Shown here: piece by piece, positions 33,265 to 42,192 of the stretch | How positions within the stretch are numbered: the first letter of the stretch is position 1 | Layout of the letters: every line of letters begins with the position of its first letter | Source: Paludibacter sp. | GTDB taxonomy: Bacteria > Bacteroidota > Bacteroidia > Bacteroidales > Paludibacteraceae | Direction of reading: 5' to 3' | DNA: 64,000 bases | NCBI GenBank assembly: GCA_028710415.1 | Contig: JAQTUE010000002.1 | Span: 62,001-126,000, forward strand | Notes under the pieces: model-generated | The model's database searches: none | What the model was told of the DNA's origin: nothing | The model's input: the letters and a program-made list of their open reading frames with translations, nothing else | Translations under genes and position numbers: made by a program

Positions 33265-36200
33265 ATGAAAAAATTGTTTTTCTTTGTTAGTATTTTTCTG
33301 TTTTCAGTCTCTGCTGCTGCCCAGTATCATTTTTCCTTTTCACACTTTACTTCTGATAACGGCTTGTCCCAAAACAGTATTACAGCCATGATGAAGGATC
33401 GCAAAGGCTATGTCTGGTTTGGTACACGTGATGGATTGAATAAGTTTGATGGCATTAATTTCACCCTGTATAATTCCAGGCCGGAAAACCGAATGTCCGT
33501 GCTGAGTAACCGTATCCTTGAAATCAAAGAGGATAAATGGGGGTTTGTCTGGGTAAAGACTTATGATGAAATCGTCTATCGGCTGGACCAGTCCCTGGGC
33601 GAATTAATGCGTATTAAGAGTTCAAACGGCAAGTTAGTCGATGATAAGATTCGTGAGTTGTACATGCTGCCATCGGGTGTTATTTGGTTGGCTACATTTG
33701 ATAATGGTTGCTATAAAGTGCTTACTGATGAAAAGACCCATGAGTTGACTGTTGACCATTATAGCAAAGCTGGTCGTACGTTGCCGAATAATGTCGTACG
33801 GGGCATTTTTCAGGATAAGGAACGGAATACCTGGTTTTTAACCCAGGGTGGCCTGAGTTGCATGGAACCCACCGGTAAAAGAGTCAGTTATTTTGACAAA
33901 CAACTTTTCTCTTCGTCTATTGAAAACAGCAAACGGATCATGTTTGGTGGCCAGGGACGGATTTATCAGTATGAGAAACGGTCGAAGACTTTTAAAACCA
34001 TATTGCTTCCTGATCAGGTGGTGGTTACTAACCTGGCAAATTTCAATCCAAACTATTATCTTTTCGCCACCCAGGGCAACGGGTTCTTTACCTTTGATGT
34101 CCTCCATGAGCAACTTCAGCAGTACTCGAAGGAGAAGTATCCTGAAATGAGATCCAATGACATACAGAATGTATTTATCGACAGGGCGGGCGACGCCTGG
34201 CTGGGTATTAAATCGCAGGGGGTGCTTCATTTCTCACCGCAGAACAATAAAGTTACTTTTGTGGAATCGAACCTGAATGAAGGACAGGTTACCAATCCGA
34301 ATTTCCTGATTTTTGAAGATGAGAAGGACCTGCTCTGGGTGCAGCCTTATTATGGCTTTTTCTCCTGGTATGACAGGTCAAATAACCGCCTGGTGCCTTT
34401 TTATAATGCCTACAACGAAGATATCAATACCGTGTTCTCATACGGTGTAAACCATGTATTATCCGATTCCCAGGGTGTATTGTGGATCAGCACCAACCGC
34501 GGTAACGGGTTCTTTAAATGTACCTTCCTGCCAGATTATTTTAATCATTACCTGTTCCAGAATCATTCGGTCTATAGTATTTCTAACGAAACCAGGGCCT
34601 TGTTCGAGGATAACCAGAATCGCCTTTGGGTGGCCTGCAAAGATGGGGCTGTGCATGTATACGATAAAAATAAAAAAGAACTCGGTACTTTAGGTCGTGA
34701 TGGCAGGATTATGCAGGGCGGTAACCTGGAAGTGCTGGTATATAATATCTGCCAGGATAAAACAGGCAATATCTGGTTTGCGACTAAGAAACAAGGGTTA
34801 TTCAGGTTAAAGCCCCGTGGAACTGCAAATTCCTTTCAAATTGAAAATTTTCTCCATAATCCGGCTGATATCTATTCTCCTGCCAACAATGATTTCTATT
34901 CGGTAGTACAGGATTATAACGGCCGCATCTGGGCGGGCAGTTACGGTGGAGGATTGCATTTAATCGATGAACAAAATGGCAGGGTCAGGTTCCTGCATGC
35001 CGGGAATGACCTGAAATCCTATCCCGAGGTGAATTGTTCAAAGGTCCGCCAGGTTTTTGCCGATTCAAAGCATCATATCTGGGTGGCTACTACCGAAGGA
35101 TTTGTTGCTTTTAGTGCTGACTTTAAATCCCCGAAAGATATTAAATACAGGTATTACCACCGGAATGAAGATAATCCCAATAGTTTGGGTGCAAACGACG
35201 TGCATTGTATTTTTGAAGATGAGGATGCAGCTATCTGGTTTGGTACTTTTGGCGGTGGGCTAAATAAACTGAAATCTAAATTTGAGGATAAAAGGCAATT
35301 CGAATTCGTAGCTTTTAACCGCGAAAAAGGAATGCCTAACAATGTGGTTTATACCATCATTGATGATAAGCAAGGCAATTTATGGTTGACAACCGAAAAT
35401 TCCATTGTGAAATTCAATAAGAAAACGGAAAAGATTGAGGCTTTTGGCAAGGGAAATGAACTGGAGAATGTAGAATTTTCCGAAGCTTCCGCCTGTTTGC
35501 TTCGTTCCGGCGAAATCTGTGCAGGTTCTAAATCAGGGTTCTATTTTTTCAACCCGGAAGCCGTAAAACGCAGGATTATTCAGGCGCCGCTTGTCTTTAC
35601 ACGGTTGCTGCTTTTCAATAAGGAAGTTGAAGTAGGGGATGAAAATGCTATTTTGAAAACCCAGCTGGACATTGCCTCCCGGGTTGAATTTACAAGCAAA
35701 CAAAATGTATTCACCATCGAGTTTGCTACCCTGGACATGCGCGCCCCTGAGAAAATTCAGTATGCCTATAAACTTGATGGCTTCGATAATGACTGGAATA
35801 AGGTGCAAACCAAACACTTTGCAACGTATACAGCCCTGCCACCTGGAAAGTATACCTTTCGCGTAAAATCAACCGACAGCGAAGGCGTATGGCTGCAAAA
35901 CGAACGTAAGATAGAACTGGTCATCCTACCTTCGTTCTGGCAATCCGGCTTTGCTAAATTCCTGTATGTTTTGCTTGTTATCCTGTTGTTCCTGGCAACG
36001 CTGTATATCTTCCTCACTATTTTTAAGCTGAAGAACAACGTTCACCTTGAAAAACAAATGACGGATATGAAGTTGAGGTTCTTTACCGATATCTCACACG
36101 AATTGCGTACCCCGCTAACCCTGATTTCCTTGCCCGTTGATAATATCCTTCAGGAAGACCTCGATCCTTCCATCAAGGACCAGCTGTTGCTTGTGCGCCG

Positions 36201-37626
36201 AAACCTGGACCGCGTGATGGGACTCATCAACCAGATCCTTGATTTCCGGAAAATACAGAATAATAAGATGAGGCTCACTGTGGAGGAAATTGATTTTGCC
36301 GAATTCACCCGTGTGTGCAGCAGTAATTTCCTGGAGATTGCCCATACAAAAAATATAGGTTTTCATTTGGTCGACGAATCGAATGGTGTAAAGATATGGG
36401 TCGATCCCGAACGCTTTGAATCCATTCTTTCGAACCTGCTCTCCAATGCCTTTAAATTTACCGCTTCGGGCAAGAGTATTACCGTTAAAACCGAATTAAA
36501 ACAAAATATGGCAGTGCTTTCGGTCAACGATGAAGGTGTTGGAATTGCGCAGGAAAAAATCAACTTCATATTTGATCGTTTCTTCACCATTTCCACCTTG
36601 CGCAATATCGCCCAAAAGAGCACCGGTATTGGGCTCGACCTGGTAAAGAAACTGGTCGACCTGCATCATGGCACCATTCGCGTGGATAGCCAACTCGGAA
36701 AAGGCTCCACCTTTGAGATCGACTTCAAGCTGGGTACTTCCCATTTCGATGGGGATGTGGATATCATCCTTTCCGATCAAAAGATTCCAATCAAGGAAAC
36801 GGTTGAAAATGAACTGAACATTGATCCTGAAAAGGTGGACCAGGTAAAGGTAACTCCTTTAATCCTGGTAGTTGAAGACAATGATGAGCTCCGTCACTTC
36901 CTGAAAAAAAGCCTCAAAAAGAATTACCGGGTAGCGGAAGCTGAAAACGGTCAGGTGGGCTGGACTAAAATCCAACAGGTAATGCCCGATTTTATTATTG
37001 CCGATCTGTTGATGCCTGAAATGGATGGACTTGAACTGATTAAACTGGTGAAGGGGGATCCTCGTACTTCGCATATTCCCGTGATACTCCTTACGGCTGT
37101 AACTGACATGGAAAGCAAGGTGGCTGCTATGAAAGCCGGTGCTGATGACTATATCACCAAGCCTTTCAGTTCTGAGTTCCTGCACGCCCGAATTGAAAAT
37201 CTCATGAACCAGCGCATTCATTTGCAACAGTATTACCGGTCGCAGTATATCTCGTCAAAACCGGATTACAACCTGCCTCCGCTGGAAGTGAAATCCCAGG
37301 AGGACCAGTTTATGCAAACCCTGATTGAATTGATGAATGAAAACCTTGAGAACTTTGAATTGAATATCGATCTGCTTGCTTCAAAACTGAATATGAGCCG
37401 CACGGTATTCTTTAATAAACTCAAGAGCCTGACAGGTTTTTCACCCGTTGAATTTGTGCGGGAGGTGCGTTTTGAACGGGCTGCCGAATATATACGTGAT
37501 ACGCAGCTGACCGTTGCCGAAATCTCCTACAAGGTGGGCATCGAGGATCCCCGTTACTTTAGCCGCTGTTTCAAGCAAAAGTTCGGCACCACCCCTTCGG
37601 AATACCGTATCCAACAGGCTATTTAA
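33265..37626 (+). CDS. hybrid two-component system sensor-regulator (HTCS)
   Basis: A 1,453-residue one-protein two-component system. Starting at 33,265 gives a proper signal peptide (MKKLFFFVSIFLFSVSAAAQ); the ATG at 33,226 would add 13 residues in front of it. Periplasmic part: about 14 Reg_prop propeller repeats (GLSQNSITAMMKDRKGYVWF; VYTIIDDKQGNLWLTTENSI) and a Y_Y_Y domain (about 805-890). Then come a membrane segment (about 898-920), HisKA with H about 945 (FFTDISHELRTPLTLI), HATPase_c (NLLSNAFKFT about 1060; GIGLDLVKKLVDLHHGTIRV) and a receiver with phospho-Asp about 1246 (DFIIADLLMPEMDG). The AraC-type HTH is at about 1370-1450. It probably senses pectin fragments for the 12-28 kb locus. 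Confidence 0.95.
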   Translation: MKKLFFFVSIFLFSVSAAAQYHFSFSHFTSDNGLSQNSITAMMKDRKGYVWFGTRDGLNKFDGINFTLYNSRPENRMSVLSNRILEIKEDKWGFVWVKTYDEIVYRLDQSLGELMRIKSSNGKLVDDKIRELYMLPSGVIWLATFDNGCYKVLTDEKTHELTVDHYSKAGRTLPNNVVRGIFQDKERNTWFLTQGGLSCMEPTGKRVSYFDKQLFSSSIENSKRIMFGGQGRIYQYEKRSKTFKTILLPDQVVVTNLANFNPNYYLFATQGNGFFTFDVLHEQLQQYSKEKYPEMRSNDIQNVFIDRAGDAWLGIKSQGVLHFSPQNNKVTFVESNLNEGQVTNPNFLIFEDEKDLLWVQPYYGFFSWYDRSNNRLVPFYNAYNEDINTVFSYGVNHVLSDSQGVLWISTNRGNGFFKCTFLPDYFNHYLFQNHSVYSISNETRALFEDNQNRLWVACKDGAVHVYDKNKKELGTLGRDGRIMQGGNLEVLVYNICQDKTGNIWFATKKQGLFRLKPRGTANSFQIENFLHNPADIYSPANNDFYSVVQDYNGRIWAGSYGGGLHLIDEQNGRVRFLHAGNDLKSYPEVNCSKVRQVFADSKHHIWVATTEGFVAFSADFKSPKDIKYRYYHRNEDNPNSLGANDVHCIFEDEDAAIWFGTFGGGLNKLKSKFEDKRQFEFVAFNREKGMPNNVVYTIIDDKQGNLWLTTENSIVKFNKKTEKIEAFGKGNELENVEFSEASACLLRSGEICAGSKSGFYFFNPEAVKRRIIQAPLVFTRLLLFNKEVEVGDENAILKTQLDIASRVEFTSKQNVFTIEFATLDMRAPEKIQYAYKLDGFDNDWNKVQTKHFATYTALPPGKYTFRVKSTDSEGVWLQNERKIELVILPSFWQSGFAKFLYVLLVILLFLATLYIFLTIFKLKNNVHLEKQMTDMKLRFFTDISHELRTPLTLISLPVDNILQEDLDPSIKDQLLLVRRNLDRVMGLINQILDFRKIQNNKMRLTVEEIDFAEFTRVCSSNFLEIAHTKNIGFHLVDESNGVKIWVDPERFESILSNLLSNAFKFTASGKSITVKTELKQNMAVLSVNDEGVGIAQEKINFIFDRFFTISTLRNIAQKSTGIGLDLVKKLVDLHHGTIRVDSQLGKGSTFEIDFKLGTSHFDGDVDIILSDQKIPIKETVENELNIDPEKVDQVKVTPLILVVEDNDELRHFLKKSLKKNYRVAEAENGQVGWTKIQQVMPDFIIADLLMPEMDGLELIKLVKGDPRTSHIPVILLTAVTDMESKVAAMKAGADDYITKPFSSEFLHARIENLMNQRIHLQQYYRSQYISSKPDYNLPPLEVKSQEDQFMQTLIELMNENLENFELNIDLLASKLNMSRTVFFNKLKSLTGFSPVEFVREVRFERAAEYIRDTQLTVAEISYKVGIEDPRYFSRCFKQKFGTTPSEYRIQQAI

Positions 37627-37648
37627 GTTAAGCCTCATTTCTAATTGA

Positions 37649-37696
37649 CCGGACTCACAGGATGATTGAAAATTATCTTGTGAGTCCGGATTTTTT
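37649..37696 (+). terminator. terminator of the HTCS gene
   Basis: CCGGACTCACA and TGTGAGTCCGG form a long stem followed by ATTTTTT, 23 bases after the stop. Confidence 0.9.
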
Positions 37697-38270
37697 ATGC
37701 GTTGATATCAGATAATGAAATGAACGGTGATGGTGTCTTGAAATGCAAAAACAATTTTTAATTTGCTGACTTTCAACTATGCCAGGTACAACCACTTTTT
37801 CAATGGAATATTCAACCAGTATCCTGTTTCGAAATTTTCCAGTTGTTCTTTTCGCCAGAACTCAAAAATAACTTCTCATTCCTGTCTTTTTATCCGACAA
37901 GTGAAATTTTTACCTGAATTTACCCAATGAAAGGAAAATTGCATGAATTTGCAGCACTTTTTCAATGGTGAGTCCACGGAATTTATGCTGTACTTGTTCG
38001 AGGTTCAGTTAGGGTTGAGATAGGGTTTCGTTAGGGTTCAATTAGGGTAAGGATAGGTAAACCTCATTGAACCCTAACGAAACCCTAACTATGCCCTCTC
38101 TTTGCCCCCTCGCAACAGCGAATGAATGGTATTGAAATTTAGTTTACACTCCTAAGTTATGAAGTGCAAGAAAAATAATAAAATCAGGTGTATTTAGGAT
38201 TTAAAATCAAGATAGACTTCAATGCGGAATTTGAGGTGGGAATTGCAGGCAAGGTTTATTAAATGGACTA
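37697..38270. other. gene-free spacer between HTCS and AraC-type genes
   Basis: Apart from the tandem-repeat hairpin at 38,001-38,115 I can support no gene. The minus strand at about 37,785-37,890 reads EVIFEFWRKEQLENFETGYW then LNIPLKKWLYLA without a start codon. It may be a scrap of a decayed gene or chance. Confidence 0.35.
38001..38115. repeat. tandem-repeat hairpin 2 (TTAGGGTT type)
   Basis: The left half carries GGTTCAGTTAGGGTTGAGAT, AGGGTTTCGTTAGGGTTCAA and TTAGGGTAAGG. The right half carries the complement (TTGAACCCTAACGAAACCCT, AACTATGCCC) and ends in GCCCCCTCGC. The arrangement of short G-rich units facing their complements is the same as at 6.6 and 58.8 kb, but the unit differs. 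Confidence 0.7.
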
Positions 38271-39425
38271 TTAAACAGTAATTTTAGAATGCAGGAGTTG
38301 ATTCCTAAAGTCAGGCATGGAAAGGCCGGTCCTGGTGGATACGGCACGTTTAAGAGAAATAACGGAGCCAAAACCACATTTGTCAGCTAACATATCATTG
38401 GTGGATTCGGGGTTTTCTGTCAATACACGTTTTAACTCATCAATCCTGTAACTGTTCACAAAGGTGCAAAAATTCTGGTTGTACTGTTGGTTGATGATGG
38501 AGGAAATGTAGGTGCGGTTTGTTCCCACCATGTTTACAATGTCCATGATGTTAAGCTGGCTGTTGAGGTATAATTTCTTTTCATCAAAAAGCAGGATCAT
38601 TTTGTGCAGAATCTTGCTTTGTGCACTGCTTAGGGTGTCGTCGGGGAGTTGATGCTCTTCGATAGGTTGCTCCGTATCAAAGGCCGGATTAAGGGGCTTC
38701 TGCTTGAACCCCATATAGCCCATTATGTAGAGCATTACCGTTATAATCGACCAAACGATATAAATGATATAATCCTTGGGCATTAACAGGCTTCTACCCA
38801 CAAATACGGCCACGAATGATGCGCCGCAAATGATCAGGATGGAATAGTTTAGCATGTTGGCATTGTTGTACTTCCCATCATCCAGGTCGGAATAAAATTG
38901 TTCGGCACGCTGGCCATACTTGCGTATCAGCCTGAAATTACCGATTACAGTCAGAACTACCAGGACAAGGAATTGGAGGCGCAGGAGCATACGCATGATA
39001 GTCAGAAACCGAATGTAAGGGGAGTCAGGAAATGCCAGTTCATTGAAAAGCCAGGTGTGGTATTCAGCCTTGGGCGCCAATAGCGCCCCGGCACAATACA
39101 AAGTAGCTAACAGAAATGGTATAATCAGGTATCGGGTATGAACTTTGAATGAAAATTTCTGGTCGATTGTCAGTAACCTGAAATAGATATAATAGACAGG
39201 CAGAATAAGACTCCCTGCATATTGATACGGAAAATCAAAAAAGTAATAGGCTTCCTTAAGTCCTGAGAAGTACAGGAAATGGGTAATAAAGCAAATGAAT
39301 GGGAGAATCATAAATTTGCTCAGGAATAAACGAGGGGTACTTAACCGTTTTGTATTTCCCGTAAGAGTGACAGCCCAAAAAAAGGATACAAAAACAGGCG
39401 ATAATAATACTATTGTCCTGGTCAT
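38271..39425 (-). CDS. membrane-bound AraC-type transcription regulator, paralogue 1
   Basis: A 384-residue protein. The first 245 residues contain about seven hydrophobic segments (TIVLLSPVFVSFFWAVTL; LFLSKFMILPFICFITHFLY; YLIIPFLLATLYCAGALLA; YIIYIVWSIITVMLYIMGYM). The C-terminal third is a two-helix-turn-helix AraC domain (about 285-375: LNIMDIVNMVGTNRTYISSI, FCTFVNSYRIDELKRVL, DKCGFGSVISLKRAVSTRTG). It is closely related to the gene at 40,827-41,972. A -7 octamer lies 17 bases before the start. Divergent from the LRR gene, with five phased TTAC-like sites in the shared spacer. It probably senses a signal in or at the membrane and activates surface genes (inference). Confidence 0.9.
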   Translation of the reverse strand: MTRTIVLLSPVFVSFFWAVTLTGNTKRLSTPRLFLSKFMILPFICFITHFLYFSGLKEAYYFFDFPYQYAGSLILPVYYIYFRLLTIDQKFSFKVHTRYLIIPFLLATLYCAGALLAPKAEYHTWLFNELAFPDSPYIRFLTIMRMLLRLQFLVLVVLTVIGNFRLIRKYGQRAEQFYSDLDDGKYNNANMLNYSILIICGASFVAVFVGRSLLMPKDYIIYIVWSIITVMLYIMGYMGFKQKPLNPAFDTEQPIEEHQLPDDTLSSAQSKILHKMILLFDEKKLYLNSQLNIMDIVNMVGTNRTYISSIINQQYNQNFCTFVNSYRIDELKRVLTENPESTNDMLADKCGFGSVISLKRAVSTRTGLSMPDFRNQLLHSKITV

Positions 39426-39441
39426 ATAAGAATAATTTACG

Positions 39442-39449
39442 CAAAGATA
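39442..39449 (-). promoter_or_regulatory. -7 box (TATCTTTG) of AraC paralogue 1
   Basis: TATCTTTG on the minus strand, ending 17 bases before the ATG. Identical octamer and almost identical spacing are found for paralogue 2. Confidence 0.6.
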
Positions 39450-39491
39450 ATTTAATATTTAGTATTTTAATTCAAATTCAAGGGTTTGTAT

Positions 39492-39583
39492 TTACTTTTT
39501 GACAAAGTAATGTGCATTTTAGTTGTTTATATTTACCAATTGAACAATATATTTTACATTTTGTACCGGTAAAATTCATTTTT
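39492..39583. promoter_or_regulatory. phased operator array 1 (five sites, 20-21 bp apart)
   Basis: Sites begin at 39,492 (TTACTTTTT), 39,512 (GTGCATTTT), 39,533 (TTACCAATT), 39,554 (TTACATTTT) and 39,575 (TTCATTTTT). Spacings are 20, 21, 21 and 21 bp, so all lie on one DNA face. The array lies between AraC paralogue 1 and the LRR gene and ends just before a TACTTTTG -7 box (39,589-39,596). Array 2 (42,023-42,113) has the same core and period. Binding by the adjacent AraC proteins is inference. Confidence 0.6.
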
Positions 39584-39588
39584 GAATA

Positions 39589-39596
39589 TACTTTTG
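39589..39596 (+). promoter_or_regulatory. -7 box upstream of the LRR gene
   Basis: TACTTTTG fits TAnnTTTG and lies directly after the last array site. It implies a leader of about 170 nt before 39,773. Confidence 0.5.
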
Positions 39597-39772
39597 TACC
39601 CACAATATATGACAGAAAAACTATAAGGATACATTTGCTGTGTAGCTTTTTGTACATTCTCAAGGAATTTATTTTTAAATGACCGGTACTGAATTAATCG
39701 GGAAAGGCTGTGTAGAAATTTGACTTGAATCTATATCCGGAAGATGATTTTGTTACTGGAGGAATGTTTTGA

Positions 39773-40408
39773 ATGTCTCTTTTAATTATGCAGGATATGA
39801 TATTTGATAAGTTGAACATGAAAGATACTATCGGCCGAATGACTGTCTTTAATAATCCTCAGGCAGGGAATGATGACCCCACTCATCAGGAAGCGTACGA
39901 AAACAAAATCGTTTGGGAAATAAAAAATGATTATAGCGGATTTGAAACAGTATTGTTTAATAAGGAACTGACAAGCCTGATTCATTGCCCGGTGACTGCC
40001 AGAGGGAGTTATGTAATACCGGATTCGGTGGAAGCAATCGGTATTGAAGCATTTGCTAAATGCAAAGGCGTGATATCAGTCAGGTTGCCTTTGTCCTTAA
40101 AAGTTATTGGTTGTCTTGCATTTGATAGTTGCATTAACTTAGCTACAATCACTATTCCTGAATCGGTGTTGGAGTTGGGCTACCGGACCTTTTCGAATTG
40201 CACCGGCTTAAAATCTATCTATGTCCATGCAAAGGTTTCTTTGAAGCTTGATGCTGATTGTGACTTGTTCTATCATGTTGATACCGATAATTGCATCCTT
40301 TATATACCCCAGGGTACGAAAAATGAGTATCTGCATGCTACCCAATGGAGGGAATTTAAGAATATCGTGGAAATGATGCCGGTACAGGAACTTGCAATTT
40401 TGAATTAA
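39773..40408 (+). CDS. BspA-like leucine-rich-repeat protein
   Basis: A 211-residue protein. Residues about 80-150 carry BspA/LRR_5 repeats (YVIPDSVEAIGIEAFAKCKG; VRLPLSLKVIGCLAFDSCIN; ITIPESVLELGYRTFSNCTG), and the end YIPQGTKNEYLHATQWREFK is the usual last half-repeat. No signal peptide is apparent: the start MSLLIMQDMIFDKLNMKDTI is polar, and an ATG four or five codons later is possible. Related proteins in Bacteroidota are mostly secreted adhesins, so a short cytoplasmic-looking form is unusual. It is divergent from AraC paralogue 1 across the phased array. Confidence 0.8.
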   Translation: MSLLIMQDMIFDKLNMKDTIGRMTVFNNPQAGNDDPTHQEAYENKIVWEIKNDYSGFETVLFNKELTSLIHCPVTARGSYVIPDSVEAIGIEAFAKCKGVISVRLPLSLKVIGCLAFDSCINLATITIPESVLELGYRTFSNCTGLKSIYVHAKVSLKLDADCDLFYHVDTDNCILYIPQGTKNEYLHATQWREFKNIVEMMPVQELAILN

Positions 40409-40826
40409 TAATCCAGGGGTAAAATAAAGTGTGGTGAGTTGACAGTTGTATAGTTTAATTTACATTAAAACGAGTTTCCATGCACCATTAAGGGTTTCTT
40501 TGAGTAATCATGAAACCAAAAATATCATAATTTGAGTTTGTTTTTCGTTACCTTTAAATCTGATTTATTTCCATCATTTCGTTATAACCTTTTCTATGTA
40601 ATTGTTTGTTTGACAGGTCCCATATAAGTTTAACCCTTATATGGGATTTCTTTTAGTTGGTAGTTTGGGGTTTGTAGCTTGTAGTTTGAGGTTAAAAGAA
40701 GTGGAGTAGCAATTAGTAACCGAAAATATAGGGTAGGCTGATAATCTGTTACCTGATAGAAGTGAATGATGGTGCGGCGCTGAAACTGATTTTTTGAAAA
40801 TGAGGCCTTATTTATCAACTATCGTT
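40409..40826. other. gene-free spacer with a late hairpin
   Basis: No gene supported. CCCATATAAG and CTTATATGGG-like arms at about 40,619-40,648 with a T-rich tail could terminate the LRR transcript. The part 40,655-40,690 is a GTTTGAGG/GTAGTTTG low-complexity run. Confidence 0.4.
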
Positions 40827-41972
40827 TTACCTGACACTCAGAACCTGTTTCTTCCATTCAGGGAGGGTCATGCCTGTTTTGGCGAACAAGGCACGTTTCA
40901 ACGAATTCAGGGATCCGAAGCCGCAGCAGTCTGCCAGTATTTCATTGGTGTAATCGGGGTTTTCGAGTAAAATCCTTTCTAATTCAACAATCCGGTAACT
41001 ATTTACGAAGGAACAGAAATTCTGATTGAATTGCTGGTTAATGATCGACGAAATATAGGTACGGTTTGTTCCTACAGCCTGCACGATATCCATGATATTT
41101 AATTGATTATTGAGAAAGATCTTTTCTTCTTCAAATTGTATCAGCATTTTGTTTACTATCTTTTTTCTTGAATCCACAGGGATTACTTCCAGCTGATTCA
41201 GCTCGTCGTCATTGGTTGTTTTTTCAAAAGTCGGATTGATTGGTTTTTGTTTGTTTCCAAGGTAGCCAATTAAAAAGAGCATGACCGATGAAATCGACAG
41301 GACGGTGTATAAAAGGGTTTCTTTCGGGAGCGATAATTTATTGTTGAGAACGAATACAATTGCCGAAACCAGGAAAATAATGACTATGCTAAAATTTAAT
41401 GCTTTTGCGTTGTTATAATTTTCTTCTTCCATGTCCGAATAAAACTGCTCCACTTTAACACCGTATTTATGAATAAGCAACTGGTTTCCGATCGCAGTAA
41501 CCATGAATTGAAGGATGAAATGGATTTTGATAATCATCCTCATTATGTTTAAGAATTGGATGTAAGAAGAGTCTGGAAAGGCGTTTTCATTGGTGAGCCA
41601 TTCGGTGTAATCCGTCCAGGAAGTAAAAAGTACCCCGATTAAATAAGTAGTACCCAGCAGGATTGGTATTAGCAGGTATCTCCCATGGGATTTGAATGAG
41701 AACTTTACATCCACAGTCAGCAGACGGAAGTAAATGTAATAGATTGGGAAAATTAAACAAAGGCTGTATTGCAGGGCGCAGTCAAAAAAAGGCAGAACAG
41801 TGGGGAAGGGCTCGAAATATAAATACAACGTAATAAAACCGACGGCTGGAAGGAGCATAAACTTGCTTAAAAGCCGTTGGGGGATGTTTTCCTTTTTCTT
41901 GTTACCGGTGAGTGCAAGTGCCCAAAAAAGGGTTATGTATATGGGAGTTAACAATAGTATCGTTTGCAACAT
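40827..41972 (-). CDS. membrane-bound AraC-type transcription regulator, paralogue 2
   Basis: A 381-residue protein collinear with paralogue 1: about seven N-terminal membrane segments (TILLLTPIYITLFWALALTG; YLLIPILLGTTYLIGVLF; TLLYTVLSISSVMLFLIGYL) and a C-terminal AraC domain. The latter reads LNIMDIVQAVGTNRTYISSI, FCSFVNSYRIVELERILLEN, DCCGFGSLNSLKRALFAKTG and ends in LPEWKKQVLSVR. The shared phrases NAFPDSSYIQFLNIMRM and KVEQFYSDMEEENYNNA are also kept in paralogue 1. It is divergent from the T9SS/adhesin gene run across array 2. The likely role is membrane-signal-dependent activation of that run. Confidence 0.9.
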   Translation of the reverse strand: MLQTILLLTPIYITLFWALALTGNKKKENIPQRLLSKFMLLPAVGFITLYLYFEPFPTVLPFFDCALQYSLCLIFPIYYIYFRLLTVDVKFSFKSHGRYLLIPILLGTTYLIGVLFTSWTDYTEWLTNENAFPDSSYIQFLNIMRMIIKIHFILQFMVTAIGNQLLIHKYGVKVEQFYSDMEEENYNNAKALNFSIVIIFLVSAIVFVLNNKLSLPKETLLYTVLSISSVMLFLIGYLGNKQKPINPTFEKTTNDDELNQLEVIPVDSRKKIVNKMLIQFEEEKIFLNNQLNIMDIVQAVGTNRTYISSIINQQFNQNFCSFVNSYRIVELERILLENPDYTNEILADCCGFGSLNSLKRALFAKTGMTLPEWKKQVLSVR

Positions 41973-41991
41973 GGAAAAAAAGTATTTTTGA

Positions 41992-41999
41992 CAAAGATA
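41992..41999 (-). promoter_or_regulatory. -7 box (TATCTTTG) of AraC paralogue 2
   Basis: TATCTTTG on the minus strand, 20 bases before the ATG. Same octamer as for paralogue 1 and for the lyase gene. Confidence 0.6.
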
Positions 42000-42022
42000 A
42001 AAATTAAAATTGAGAGTATAAA

Positions 42023-42113
42023 TTACTTTAACATCAATTTATTTACTTTTTGGGTAGAATATTTACCTTTTATGTAATTTATTTTACCTTTTATCCTATA
42101 ATATTTACAGATT
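42023..42113. promoter_or_regulatory. phased operator array 2 (five TTAC sites, 20-21 bp apart)
   Basis: TTAC occurs at 42,023 (TTACTTTAA), 42,043 (TTACTTTTT), 42,063 (TTACCTTTT), 42,084 (TTACCTTTT) and 42,105 (TTACAGATT). Spacings are 20, 20, 21 and 21 bp. All five sites lie in the 220-bp spacer between AraC paralogue 2 and the T9SS gene at 42,193. AraC-family activators typically bind direct repeats about two helical turns apart, which this matches. Confidence 0.65.
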
Positions 42114-42192
42114 GGATAGCTTAACTATTTTAGGAAAGTTAATTTTGACGGTTCAAACAGATAATACAATAAATTATAAAATTGTAAACAAT

